This document shows, piece after piece, positions 41,975-50,570 of a stretch of 58,289 bases of DNA; the stretch's first letter is position 1; every line of letters begins with the position of its first letter. Under the pieces are notes generated by a model. That model searched no databases, had not been told where the DNA came from, and saw only the letters and a list, made by a program, of their open reading frames with translations. The stretch comes from Butyrivibrio sp. INlla14. GTDB taxonomy: Bacteria; Bacillota; Clostridia; Lachnospirales; Lachnospiraceae. The translations under genes and the position numbers were made by a program. Location: the NCBI RefSeq assembly GCF_900102515.1, contig NZ_FMVS01000027.1, forward strand, positions 1-58,289. Direction: 5' to 3'.

Positions 41975-42024
41975 CAAAAAAGAGGCAACCCACCGAAGTT
42001 GTTATACTCCAACGGACTGCCCCC
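41975..42024 (-). terminator. Terminator of the mobilisation operon
   Basis: On the minus strand GGGGCAGTCCGTTGGA pairs, with several G-T pairs, with the segment ending GGTGGGTTGCCTC, around a loop of about 12 bases. It is followed by TTTTTT. It lies directly after the relaxase stop. Confidence 0.75.
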
Positions 42025-42027
42025 TTC

Positions 42028-43392
42028 TTATAATTCCTTTTCCAGTTTTTTCACTTTAATCTTCTTTTCGTCCAAGCCCAGGATCAAGTCGATGTCCCTT
42101 TTTGCAATTTGGAAATCCTGCATGTGTTGCTTTGCATCACGGTACTGGCTATAGGCTTCTCGCTTTTCTGTCAAAAGCTCCTGGTACTCTTCATTCAAAT
42201 CTTTCACTTTAGGTATTCTTCCTGGCAACATGCTAAACGCTTCCTTGGCTGCCTTGTGAAGAGTGATTTCTCGACGATGCGCCTCATAGAACCTTTGACT
42301 ATAACCGGATTTACAGTAAGCCACATAGATATCTCTGGTATCAGAATAGTTAAAGATATGATTCCTTAGTGTCTCAATCTCCTTCATTCTTGATTCAGCA
42401 GCCTTGATATGATTGGATAATTCATTGAACCTAGTTGCTGCATCACTTGTCATCTTTTCCAAAGTCTCATAATCCCTGACATCATGTTCCTGCAAAAACA
42501 GAAGTGCCTTAGCCACCTGCTTTACATTAAATACCTTAGCCCAGCGTTCGTAATACTTGCCCTTACCCTGCTGCAACTTTTTCTGAATATCAATGAGCAG
42601 ATCAAAATCTCTTTCCTTCTTAGGCTCATCAATCTCAAAATGCTTTTTGATATCTTCCTCGGTATAACCAGCTCCCAGGGAACGGAACCTGATATATCGC
42701 TCCTGTTCCTTGGATTTCACAGCCAGATGTTTTCCGAATTTGATATCATAGCCAGCCTGCTGCATCATCCGAATAAACTCATCATAGGTTTTTGGCTTTT
42801 GCATAAAACATTCATTGATGGTTTTTCGAATTTGATCACGATAGGACATGTGCTCTGGGTACTCAGTACGCTTGACTCGCTCACTAGGAAGCTTTGGTTC
42901 TATGATTGATAGGCCATGCTCCAGACAGACAATATCGCTGACTTTCTGCAAAGCCAATCCGCAGAACCAACTGTCCTTGAATTTTCTATCACAGGATAAT
43001 GTGGTGGAATTGAAAATAATGTGATTATGTATATGAGCCCGATCTGTATGAGTGGCAACAATGAATGCATGGTTACCTTTGGTAAATCGTATTGCAGTTT
43101 CATAGCCAACCTTATTAGCTTCCTCTGGAGTAATTTCTCCAGGTTTGAAAGATTGGCGAATCTGCCAGGCGATGATATCACCCTTATACTCTCTTCCTGT
43201 CAGATTGTAATACTCGACTTTGGACTGAGCGAACTCCTTGTCCACCAGCTTCACATTACAAGCGTAGGATGAGATGTACTGACCCATTTCAGTTTTCTCT
43301 TTATTCTTGGCATAATCACATCTGTCCTTCAGGGACTTTGCAATAGACTGTCCCTTCTTCTGATGCATGGATATTAACTTTGTAGCAGCCAT
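42028..43392 (-). CDS. MobP-type relaxase
   Basis: A 454-aa relaxase that would nick oriT and lead the strand into the recipient. The HUH metal site is HTDRAHIHNHIIFN, with His115, His120, His122 and His124. The early RCDYAKNKEKT segment matches the family start, with Tyr27 a candidate nucleophile. The C-terminal 200 residues are helical, including coiled coils (about 330-360 and 405-440). It is the last gene of the long transfer operon, directly after MobC, and a terminator follows. Confidence 0.9.
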   Translation of the reverse strand: MAATKLISMHQKKGQSIAKSLKDRCDYAKNKEKTEMGQYISSYACNVKLVDKEFAQSKVEYYNLTGREYKGDIIAWQIRQSFKPGEITPEEANKVGYETAIRFTKGNHAFIVATHTDRAHIHNHIIFNSTTLSCDRKFKDSWFCGLALQKVSDIVCLEHGLSIIEPKLPSERVKRTEYPEHMSYRDQIRKTINECFMQKPKTYDEFIRMMQQAGYDIKFGKHLAVKSKEQERYIRFRSLGAGYTEEDIKKHFEIDEPKKERDFDLLIDIQKKLQQGKGKYYERWAKVFNVKQVAKALLFLQEHDVRDYETLEKMTSDAATRFNELSNHIKAAESRMKEIETLRNHIFNYSDTRDIYVAYCKSGYSQRFYEAHRREITLHKAAKEAFSMLPGRIPKVKDLNEEYQELLTEKREAYSQYRDAKQHMQDFQIAKRDIDLILGLDEKKIKVKKLEKEL

Positions 43393-43403
43393 CGCATCCC
43401 CTC

Positions 43404-43736
43404 CTACACCTTCATACCGTTTAGCTTATCCAGCACAACTCCCATAGCATCCAAAATCTCCTCATGCTGAGACCTAAGCTTTTCGATATCCTGCATATAG
43501 ATGGAACCTGTAGCATTGGCTTTGTGGGCATATTGATTGAGGTTGTTACTGTTGATTTTTAGAAGCCTTAAGACTTCCTTCACATCCGCTAAATCAACCC
43601 GGACAATATACCCATTCAAAGCCATCTTTCGCATATAAGAACTGATACTTCTGATGCCACATTCTTCCATCCTCTTATCTAAGATTTCCTTTTCCGAGAG
43701 AGTCAGTCGGCAACCCAAAAATACAGTTCTTTCCAT
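43404..43736 (-). CDS. mobC: MobC relaxosome protein
   Basis: A 110-aa MobC-like protein. The N-terminus is a ribbon-helix-helix type (FLGCRLTLSEKEILDKRM, then SISSYMRKMALNG). The C-terminal half (LKINSNNLNQYAHKANATGS, then KLRSQHEEILDAM) is the mobilisation-protein motif. MobC helps the relaxase open and bind oriT. It is 11 bases before the relaxase gene. Confidence 0.88.
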   Translation of the reverse strand: MERTVFLGCRLTLSEKEILDKRMEECGIRSISSYMRKMALNGYIVRVDLADVKEVLRLLKINSNNLNQYAHKANATGSIYMQDIEKLRSQHEEILDAMGVVLDKLNGMKV

Positions 43737-43737
43737 C

Positions 43738-44094
43738 TCACACCTCCAGGCAAGGATTTACTACAGGAGATAGCTTTCTGCCAGGATCCATACTGGCGAT
43801 TTTTTCCTGCTCTTCCTTGATGCGTTCTAATACGGATTTACGATTTTCGGCTGCAAGCTCAGCTGCCATAGCCTGGTCTGCCAGACTACCTGGATCATAT
43901 TCCGGTGCCACATTATTGATAACCCCATCCAGGTTGTTATCATTCTGTTCCACCATATCCTCGATCCCACGCATGTAGTTTCTGCTAATAGATGGACCTC
44001 TACCGGCATCCTCTACTGGGTCTACTGTCTCAGGAACATTTTCCTCAATAACAGCACCAGTCACTTCATCCCATTTCTTGATTTTCTTATTCAT
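43738..44094 (-). CDS. Small mobile-element protein before MobC
   Basis: A 118-aa hydrophilic protein. N-terminal basic segment (NKKIKKWDEVTGAVIEEN), then acidic and helical (LADQAMAAELAAENRKSV). The family is not recognised with certainty. It is a usual neighbour in these conjugation modules, between the DUF4366 and MobC genes, with gaps of one or two bases. It is probably an accessory of the relaxosome. Confidence 0.7.
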   Translation of the reverse strand: MNKKIKKWDEVTGAVIEENVPETVDPVEDAGRGPSISRNYMRGIEDMVEQNDNNLDGVINNVAPEYDPGSLADQAMAAELAAENRKSVLERIKEEQEKIASMDPGRKLSPVVNPCLEV

Positions 44095-44096
44095 GG

Positions 44097-44798
44097 CTAC
44101 TCCTCCTTGGTAGATTCCTTCACCTGCTGCAAAATATCAGCATCCTCATCTTCATCGTAATCGCCATCCGGATCCTGCTTGGTTTCAGGTTTCTTAGCCT
44201 TCTTCTCCATATACTTTTTGAATCCATAAGCACCACCACCGATGACTAACATGGCAAGACTTATAAAAGTAAGAAAGCTTGCACCCGCATTTTTCTTAGG
44301 CTTCTTAGCCTGAGGTTCTGGCTCAGTTGGCTCCTTGTCGGAATCCTGAGTAGGCTCCACAGGCTCAGCCTCTTCAACAACAGCACTCTGAGATTTTTCA
44401 TAAGCTTCCTTTTCCTCATCATCCATGAGAGCCATCAAATCTGATTCATCCACCAGATTAAGGAAATGAACATTCTCATTGCCATGGTCATCACGGTCAA
44501 TGATCAGATAAAAGTAATTGCCATCCTTGGTAACCAATGTAATAAACTGCTTACCTCCAGCTTCCATAGAACCGTAATCATCCACAATATCCATATTCCC
44601 GTCTGGAGTTAGTGGTCCATAATGCTCCTCTGTAGGAGTCTCCTCACTAGCATCCTCTGAAGAATCTGTAACACCATCATCAATAATGACTTCCTGCTCC
44701 GGATCCTGTCCGTGAGCAAATACTGTCATAGGACTAATTCCCACAAAAATAGCCACTGCCGAAGCAGTGACTTTCGTAAGTACCTTATTCATCTTCAT
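44097..44798 (-). CDS. DUF4366 mobile-element membrane protein
   Basis: A 233-aa protein (CD1107 type). The start at 44798 has GAGGAGG eight bases upstream; the longer frame is unlikely. A signal peptide is visible (VLTKVTASAVAIFVGISPMT, cleavage after VFA). The extracellular part has the DUF4366 core (YGPLTPDGNMDIVDDYGS, then FITLVTKDGNYFYLIIDRD). A membrane helix at about 190-210 (FLTFISLAMLVIGGGAYGF) and an acidic cytoplasmic tail follow. It is part of the cell-wall side of the secretion channel. The start overlaps the DUF4315 stop. Confidence 0.88.
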   Translation of the reverse strand: MKMNKVLTKVTASAVAIFVGISPMTVFAHGQDPEQEVIIDDGVTDSSEDASEETPTEEHYGPLTPDGNMDIVDDYGSMEAGGKQFITLVTKDGNYFYLIIDRDDHGNENVHFLNLVDESDLMALMDDEEKEAYEKSQSAVVEEAEPVEPTQDSDKEPTEPEPQAKKPKKNAGASFLTFISLAMLVIGGGAYGFKKYMEKKAKKPETKQDPDGDYDEDEDADILQQVKESTKEE

Positions 44799-45078
44799 TG
44801 TCAAAATCCTCCTCATCTTCTTTTTCTGAATCGAAATCAACCACCTCTGGTTCCACTGGCTTAATACCAGGAACAGCTACAGGGCCAGCTTGCAACTGCT
44901 GCAAAATCTTGCCCAAATCCTCCGGTGACAGATTGAATGCACTGACATCTGATAAAATCTGTGCATTCTCCATTTCCTTCAATTTGCCCTCTGCCTGACG
45001 GAGCTTGGTTTTGTCTTCCTCTACTCTCAGACGAAGGCGTTCTACCTCCGCTCTCTGCTTATCTAATTTCTCGTACAT
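44785..45078 (-). CDS. DUF4315 coiled-coil protein
   Basis: A 97-aa DUF4315 protein. The start at 45078 has TAGGAGG seven bases upstream. The N-terminal 45 residues are a coiled coil (KLDKQRAEVERLRLRVEEDK), followed by LSPEDLGKILQQLQAG and an acidic tail. It is a standard partner in Tn1549/CTn-like conjugation clusters. Role unknown. The gene overlaps the DUF4366 start by 14 bases. Confidence 0.85.
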   Translation of the reverse strand: MYEKLDKQRAEVERLRLRVEEDKTKLRQAEGKLKEMENAQILSDVSAFNLSPEDLGKILQQLQAGPVAVPGIKPVEPEVVDFDSEKEDEEDFDNEDE

Positions 45079-45089
45079 ATAAAATCCTC

Positions 45090-46469
45090 CTAATTCAATC
45101 TTCCATAAGTATAAAAATGTTGCCTCCAGTACGTTGTATTGATGCTTGCATACTGGATTGGATTCCCACAATGGAGCATCATTCCATTGCCCACATAGAT
45201 GCCTACATGACTGGCACCAGCTGTATCATATGTGCCCTGGAAGAAAATCAAATCTCCCGGCTTGGCCTCTGCCGATGAAACTCTGGTGCAATGATCAAGC
45301 AGACCATTGGCTGTTTGCCTGCCTACATTCCAACCGTTACCACTATGATTGATTACGTAGCTAACAAATCCAGAACAGTCAAAGCTTGTAGATGGACTAG
45401 AGCCGCCCCACACATATGGGTACCCAAGATACTTTTCACCCTCACGAATCATATTCGCAAATGCGGTATCCGTCAGTGCCTCCGGTGGGATTTCATAATC
45501 CTGGTATTCTCCTGGATCTGGTATAGCGTAGATATCTCCACCAAATAGATATGCCTTATTGCCCTGAGTCTCCAATAAAAGCTCATAGCGAGACATCTGA
45601 TCATCGCTAAGTCCCATACTGCGAACTACAGAATCCATCGTGGCATTGGTAAGCTTCACCTGCAGAATGTGGTAATCATATTCCACTTCCACCTGATAGG
45701 TATATGACTGAGTACTGGTACTACCATCTGGATTCGTCACGATGTTGTAGCCAGTTCTTGCCTCCATCCTGGCACGCTTTTCCGTAATAGGTGTAGTGGT
45801 CAGGCAATACTGCCCATTAAAGATATCCTGTAGCTTGTTGATGACCTCTGACTCGGTATAATCCTCATAGAGCACTGTAAGAAGTGCCGCCATCTGATAT
45901 GGGTTATGATTGATTTCTGCCAAGTCATAGCGATATTCATCGTAGCCAGGATAGTCATTTTCGATTCGGTTAACCTGGTTCTGTAGACTAGATTCCTTAT
46001 CCTTGTAATCCTGTTCTACCGTTAGAATCTCACTATCCTCTGCCGTATAGGTAGTGGCTACAGACACATCATCCGTTGCACCGGCAAATAATCCAATAGA
46101 AGACGATACACTGGATATGACCACGATAATCAGAAGTATTGCACCAGCGATTACAAGAATCATTGGATTTTCTGCAATCTTCTCTCTCAGCCATTCAGCA
46201 ATTCGTCCTACCAGGTCTTCTGCCTGATCTACAAATTTCTTGGTTTTTGAACCAAAAGTATTGGCAGCTTCCGCCTCCGTTTTCTTATTGGCCGCTCTCT
46301 GAAATTCCTTTTTCATGTGGTCTTTCTGTTCCTGATGCTTATCCTTTTTTGGCTTGGCGTGCCGCTTGCTATGGGAGATTTTTCTTCCATAGCGACGACT
46401 TGCCAAATCCTCAGCGGACTCCATAGCATCATTACTTGGATTGTAATCCTCATAATCACTGTATTTCAT
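45090..46469 (-). CDS. NlpC/P60 cell-wall hydrolase of the transfer apparatus
   Basis: A 459-aa protein (CD1108-type). A basic cytoplasmic N-terminus is followed by a membrane helix at about 103-125 (MILVIAGAILLIIVVISSV), a middle region and a C-terminal NlpC/P60 domain: YPYVWGGSSP, catalytic Cys365 in FDCSGF, and His421 in SHVGIYVGNG. It cuts peptidoglycan so that the channel can pass. Its start overlaps the VirB4 stop by 14 bases. Confidence 0.92.
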   Translation of the reverse strand: MKYSDYEDYNPSNDAMESAEDLASRRYGRKISHSKRHAKPKKDKHQEQKDHMKKEFQRAANKKTEAEAANTFGSKTKKFVDQAEDLVGRIAEWLREKIAENPMILVIAGAILLIIVVISSVSSSIGLFAGATDDVSVATTYTAEDSEILTVEQDYKDKESSLQNQVNRIENDYPGYDEYRYDLAEINHNPYQMAALLTVLYEDYTESEVINKLQDIFNGQYCLTTTPITEKRARMEARTGYNIVTNPDGSTSTQSYTYQVEVEYDYHILQVKLTNATMDSVVRSMGLSDDQMSRYELLLETQGNKAYLFGGDIYAIPDPGEYQDYEIPPEALTDTAFANMIREGEKYLGYPYVWGGSSPSTSFDCSGFVSYVINHSGNGWNVGRQTANGLLDHCTRVSSAEAKPGDLIFFQGTYDTAGASHVGIYVGNGMMLHCGNPIQYASINTTYWRQHFYTYGRLN

Positions 46470-48828
46470 AGGCTACCTCCTCCGGTCTGGTGGTCATAAT
46501 ACGATAGAGCTCCATGTCCTTAGGGAAGCGATCCACAAATGGCAGAATCACATTTCCATAAAATAAAAGTCCTTCACCTGCTCCCGAATGTGTCACATAG
46601 GAAAGCTGGTGAGGACTTATATTGAGCTGCTTAGCCAGGATTGCTCTATCACCCACAGCCTGGTTTAGCATATAGATGAAATCCGAGTTTTCAAAGATAT
46701 TCTCCACCTCTTTGGATGAAAGCAAGTCTTTGACGTTCTGGGTTATGCCAGTAGGAATACCGCCCCACTTACGGAATCTCTTCCAGATTTCTACCGTATA
46801 TGCGGCTGTCTGTTCCTCGCGAAGAAGCAAGTGCATCTCATCCATGTAGTACCTGGTGGATTTGCCCTGACTACGGTTTTGTGTAACTCTGCCCCACACC
46901 TGATCCTGAACTACCAGCATGCCAATCTTTTTCAATTGCTTGCCCAGGTCTTTGATGTCGTAGCAAACTAGACGATTATTGATATCCACATTGGTTCTGT
47001 GATTAAACACGTTTAATGAACCACTGACATAGATTTCAAGAGCTGTGGCTACATTCCTTGCCTCAATCTCCTCCTGCTTGCAAAGAGCATCATACAAATC
47101 CTGTAAGAGTGGCATTCTCTCAGGTATAGGATTCTCGAAGTACTTCTGATAAATCTGATGGATGCATCGGTCTATGACTGTTTTCTCCACTGGGTTCAAT
47201 CCCTCCTTACCGCCAACAATAAGCTCACACAAAGACAAGATGAAATCAGCCTTTAGTGCTACCGGATTATCATCGTCAGAGTAATTCATATTGATATCCA
47301 TAGGATTGATATACTGGTCAGATGTAGGACTAATCTTGATGACCTGCCCACCGAATTTCTCCACCAGCGGACTATACTCGGCCTCTGGATCCGAGATTAT
47401 TACATCATCGTCTGTAACCAAAAACGCATTTGCGATTTCTCTTTTGGCTGCAAAGGATTTACCGGAACCTGGAGTTCCAAGTATCAGACCATTAGGGTTC
47501 TTCAACATTTTCCTATCCACCATAATCAGATTGTTGGAAAGTGCATTGAGACCATAGTACAATGCTCCGTCCTCCGACTGGAATAGTTCCTGTGTGGTAA
47601 ATGGAATCATGATTGCTGTAGATGATGTGGTCATACCTCGATTTATTTCAATCTCGTTATGTGCCAGTGGCAGCGATGACATGAGCCCCTGCTCCTGCTG
47701 AAAGTCCAGTCTTACCAAATTGCAGTTATGCTTCTGAGCAATAGAATTTGCCTGGAACACATTTGTCTCCAGCTCACTCTCTGTCTTTCCTGTATTCAGG
47801 ATTAAGAAAGTAAGTAAAAACATACGCTCATTCTGACTTTGCAATTCCTTCAAAAGTGCTTTTGCATCACTGGAATAAGTCTGCAAATCCGATGGAATGA
47901 TGTCGATATCGTATCCATCCTTTGAAGCCTTCTTCTGCTCATCAATCTTGCGACTATCCAGCTCGGTGATAGAATGCTTCACCTTCTTGATTGCTGCACT
48001 CTGATCAACTGACTGCAGATGTAAGGTCACTACCTGAGTAGATTCCATATCCAAGAAATCTTTGAGCATCTCATCGCTGATATCCGATGCTGTGATGCTA
48101 AGAAAGCTCATCGCGCCATAGATACCGCCCATCTGAAATACCCTGCCCGTCTTGAAGTTGATACCGCTAGGTGCGATATAGTCCTTCACAGAAAGCCCCG
48201 ATGGAACCAGATCATTCCAATCAAAGAAGAACTTGTCCTCATCTCCTATATGGAAGAGCTGATGCATCACCTCCAGACGTTCCTTGCCGTTCAATGTCTC
48301 TGCCAGCACTCCCAGCCTACGGAAGTTATTAAGCAGATCCATTTCAATATGAATAAGCCTTGGCTTTGCCGACTTTACAGAATCTGCATGGATTCCAAAG
48401 GTCAAGTACTTGGTCTTAGTCAAACCATTATTGCCTGCTTCCATCTGACGTTTCAACATACCGGTATATTCATCTCTTACTTCATCAAAACCATCCTGCA
48501 TATGGTTAATGGCTATGGATTTTTCAAACTTCTCTGAGTCAGTAGCCATATTCATGAAGCTAAGCTGGAAACTTACAGAGGAATCAAAGAAATTCAAAAA
48601 GCTACACCACTCCTCAAATATCTGGGTCTTATCATCCTGTTGTGCCAACTGATAATTGATATCTTGAAAGCAGATGGTCTTGGAATAAAAATCCTGCCCT
48701 ACTCTGCAGATGCCATCCTTGAACATTCGCTCAAGTGGTATGCTCTGCTGAGCAGTACGTGGAATGCCATCATACTTCTTAGCCTTTTTTATGGCCTCTT
48801 TGACCTGATTTTTCTTTTTCCAGAACAA
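46456..48828 (-). CDS. VirB4-like transfer ATPase
   Basis: A 790-aa ATPase (CD1110 type) that powers the type IV channel. Walker A GTPGSGKS is at 451-458. Walker B is near residue 660 (YYMDEMHLLL), and a Q-loop-type GITQNVKDLL stretch follows. It overlaps the PrgI gene by 50 bases upstream and the NlpC gene by 14 downstream. Length is usual. Confidence 0.95.
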   Translation of the reverse strand: MFWKKKNQVKEAIKKAKKYDGIPRTAQQSIPLERMFKDGICRVGQDFYSKTICFQDINYQLAQQDDKTQIFEEWCSFLNFFDSSVSFQLSFMNMATDSEKFEKSIAINHMQDGFDEVRDEYTGMLKRQMEAGNNGLTKTKYLTFGIHADSVKSAKPRLIHIEMDLLNNFRRLGVLAETLNGKERLEVMHQLFHIGDEDKFFFDWNDLVPSGLSVKDYIAPSGINFKTGRVFQMGGIYGAMSFLSITASDISDEMLKDFLDMESTQVVTLHLQSVDQSAAIKKVKHSITELDSRKIDEQKKASKDGYDIDIIPSDLQTYSSDAKALLKELQSQNERMFLLTFLILNTGKTESELETNVFQANSIAQKHNCNLVRLDFQQEQGLMSSLPLAHNEIEINRGMTTSSTAIMIPFTTQELFQSEDGALYYGLNALSNNLIMVDRKMLKNPNGLILGTPGSGKSFAAKREIANAFLVTDDDVIISDPEAEYSPLVEKFGGQVIKISPTSDQYINPMDINMNYSDDDNPVALKADFILSLCELIVGGKEGLNPVEKTVIDRCIHQIYQKYFENPIPERMPLLQDLYDALCKQEEIEARNVATALEIYVSGSLNVFNHRTNVDINNRLVCYDIKDLGKQLKKIGMLVVQDQVWGRVTQNRSQGKSTRYYMDEMHLLLREEQTAAYTVEIWKRFRKWGGIPTGITQNVKDLLSSKEVENIFENSDFIYMLNQAVGDRAILAKQLNISPHQLSYVTHSGAGEGLLFYGNVILPFVDRFPKDMELYRIMTTRPEEVAYEIQ

Positions 48829-49183
48829 GAGCCTCCACCTCCTTTTCTAATTGCTTCTGCCTCATAAGGGCAGCGTAATAATTGTCCGTTTTATAAGGAC
48901 GTACCTTGGGTCTGATAAATGTTGCCTGCACAAAATGCTGAATAATCACATCCAGCGTTTGTCCATTGGACTCGTACATGGCAAAAAAGAAAAGTGGCAT
49001 CATAACAATCATCATGACCATAGATGCCACCGTAACTGTGGCAAATCCCTTTACCAAAAAGAAGGTTGGCAATCCCATTGCTACTGCTATGGAAAAGCAA
49101 ATCAGCTGCCTTTTGGTAAGATTAAAAGCCACTTTATCTTTTACCTTTGTCAGATCACGAGGTACCGAAACATAAGATGCCAT
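48779..49183 (-). CDS. PrgI-family membrane protein
   Basis: A 134-aa protein. The start at 49183 follows AAAGGAGG with good spacing; the longer frame is rejected. The start SYVSVPRDLTKVKDKVAFNL is the PrgI (VirB3-like) mark. Two membrane helices lie at about 25-43 and 49-67, and the C-terminus is a charged tail (QLEKEVEALVLEKEKSG). It works with VirB4 in the inner channel. Confidence 0.9.
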   Translation of the reverse strand: MASYVSVPRDLTKVKDKVAFNLTKRQLICFSIAVAMGLPTFFLVKGFATVTVASMVMMIVMMPLFFFAMYESNGQTLDVIIQHFVQATFIRPKVRPYKTDNYYAALMRQKQLEKEVEALVLEKEKSGQRGHKKG

Positions 49184-49200
49184 TTCGTATCCTCCTTTAC

Positions 49201-50067
49201 TTAATGAGCATGGAATACACTCTTTGCGATTGCTCCTGTCTTGAACAATGTAAAGCCCAGGAGCACGGTGATTCCAAGAACGTTCCATAATGAGCCCACC
49301 ACATCAGATGAAAATGTAACTGACTGAACCAGTGCCGCGTAGATTGCCACACATACCATAATCAAAAATCCCTGGAATGCCAGAGCAAACAATGAACGGA
49401 TGTAGTTCTGCCCGATCATACTCTGCTCCCTGTTTCCAAAGGTTGCAAATGGAATCGGTGCTAGGCTGACCATGAGATAGATTTCTATCATTCGTCCATA
49501 GACAATGGCGTATATGAGAAGTGCCATGATTGAGAACAAAACCTTCAAGATGACTGTCTGTAGAAGGATGCCAAATAGGGATCCCACCTCCATTGCCTCC
49601 AGGGTACTCTGCATGGTTGCAAGTGTGGATGAATCAATTGCTGTAGACCCTGAAATTAGGGCTCCGCTTTGACTGACCACATGACTTGCCACATCAAATA
49701 CTGCCATTGTGATATTAAAGGTATTGGTGATTAGTGTGACGGCTAGAAAAGTTTTGAATACCCATTTGAAAAATATCCAGGATTCAAAATTTGCCAGATT
49801 GTTATGAGAGATGACCAACTGTATCAGTTCGTAACAGGCGATGAATGTGAGAATAATGCCTGCGATTGGCATCACCACATTTTCTGAAAGATTTCTCACC
49901 AGATTGAATACTGTTGGTTGGAATTGATCAGGCGTCTGTCCGACAGCAGTAGTTACCTCTCCCATCTTCTGGTTTAGGGTATTGAAGGTTGAGCTCATGT
50001 TGTCCATAATCCCGCTGATCAGCATGGATTTGAACCACTCCGATAGCTGTTGTAAAACACTATCCAC
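49201..50067 (-). CDS. VirB6/TrbL-like channel protein
   Basis: A 288-aa multi-span membrane protein (CD1112-type). Hydrophobic segments lie at about 66-86, 104-124, 165-195, 222-248 and 258-275. The conserved MVSLAPIPFATFGNREQSMI segment is the family mark. It forms part of the membrane pore of the conjugation machine. Its start (GGAGG upstream) follows the Maff2 gene by about 65 bases. Confidence 0.92.
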   Translation of the reverse strand: MDSVLQQLSEWFKSMLISGIMDNMSSTFNTLNQKMGEVTTAVGQTPDQFQPTVFNLVRNLSENVVMPIAGIILTFIACYELIQLVISHNNLANFESWIFFKWVFKTFLAVTLITNTFNITMAVFDVASHVVSQSGALISGSTAIDSSTLATMQSTLEAMEVGSLFGILLQTVILKVLFSIMALLIYAIVYGRMIEIYLMVSLAPIPFATFGNREQSMIGQNYIRSLFALAFQGFLIMVCVAIYAALVQSVTFSSDVVGSLWNVLGITVLLGFTLFKTGAIAKSVFHAH

Positions 50068-50132
50068 GGGCTACCTCCTTTCTATAGGAGGGACAGCCAA
50101 GCTGCCCCTCATCATTGCTTTTCTCATCCTGA

Positions 50133-50345
50133 TTAAAACAATCCAGAAAGAAGAGGAACCAGTGTTGTACCGATAAGGCAAACACCGCCGCCAGCCATAA
50201 GTTGCTTCATTCCTTGGCTCTTTGCTCCAGGGTTGTCATTGCCATAACCTTCAAGAAGGTTGATGCCTCCCCAGATACCAAGACCAGCTCCAAGAGCGAT
50301 AACTACTGTCTGTAATACGCCTACTGCGCTATTAAAAAATGCCAT
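50133..50345 (-). CDS. Maff2-family small membrane protein
   Basis: A 70-aa protein with the Maff2 pattern. The start at 50345 follows AAGGAGG. Two hydrophobic helices (about 8-28 and 48-68) flank the conserved NLLEGYGNDNPGAKSQGMKQ turn. It resembles pilin-like VirB2 proteins in size and layout. It is a fixed member of Tn1549-like transfer clusters. Confidence 0.92.
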   Translation of the reverse strand: MAFFNSAVGVLQTVVIALGAGLGIWGGINLLEGYGNDNPGAKSQGMKQLMAGGGVCLIGTTLVPLLSGLF

Positions 50346-50395
50346 AATAATTTCCTCCTTATTTTTACCGAAATTCATAAAAATAAGAGTTCATA

Positions 50396-50492
50396 CTACG
50401 GCTCCACTATGCTAAGATAGTTATTGAACCGTAAGGTTTGCAGCATCCGATGATTGAAGTTTGCCGACTGAAGCATCGGGTGCTCTTTTTTT
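50396..50492 (+). ncRNA. Candidate plus-strand small RNA with terminator
   Basis: All protein genes here are on the minus strand, but the plus strand holds a clear terminator: GCATCCGATG (50443-50452) pairs with CATCGGGTGC (50474-50483), then TCTTTTTTT. Before it, TACGG-TC (from 50397) pairs with GA-CCGTA, with ACTAT-gctaag-ATAGT inside. The whole would be about 97 nt. An outer pair AAGAGTTCA / TGAACTCTT encloses it. It would be antisense to the leader between VirD4 and Maff2. No strong promoter is seen. Confidence 0.45.
50443..50492 (+). terminator. Plus-strand Rho-independent terminator
   Basis: A 10-bp stem with one G-T pair, a 21-base loop and a run of seven T on the plus strand. The minus strand has no T run after this hairpin. 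Confidence 0.75.
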
Positions 50493-50570
50493 GAACTCTT
50501 TTACACACCATATTCAGTTTTCAAAAATATGCCCTAAGTGGGCGATCTCGCTTTTATCATCGCGACCCTC

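Noticed and set aside
49184..49288. Longer start of the PrgI gene
   Set aside because: The family start (MASYVSVPRDL) with its own GGAGG is at 49183.
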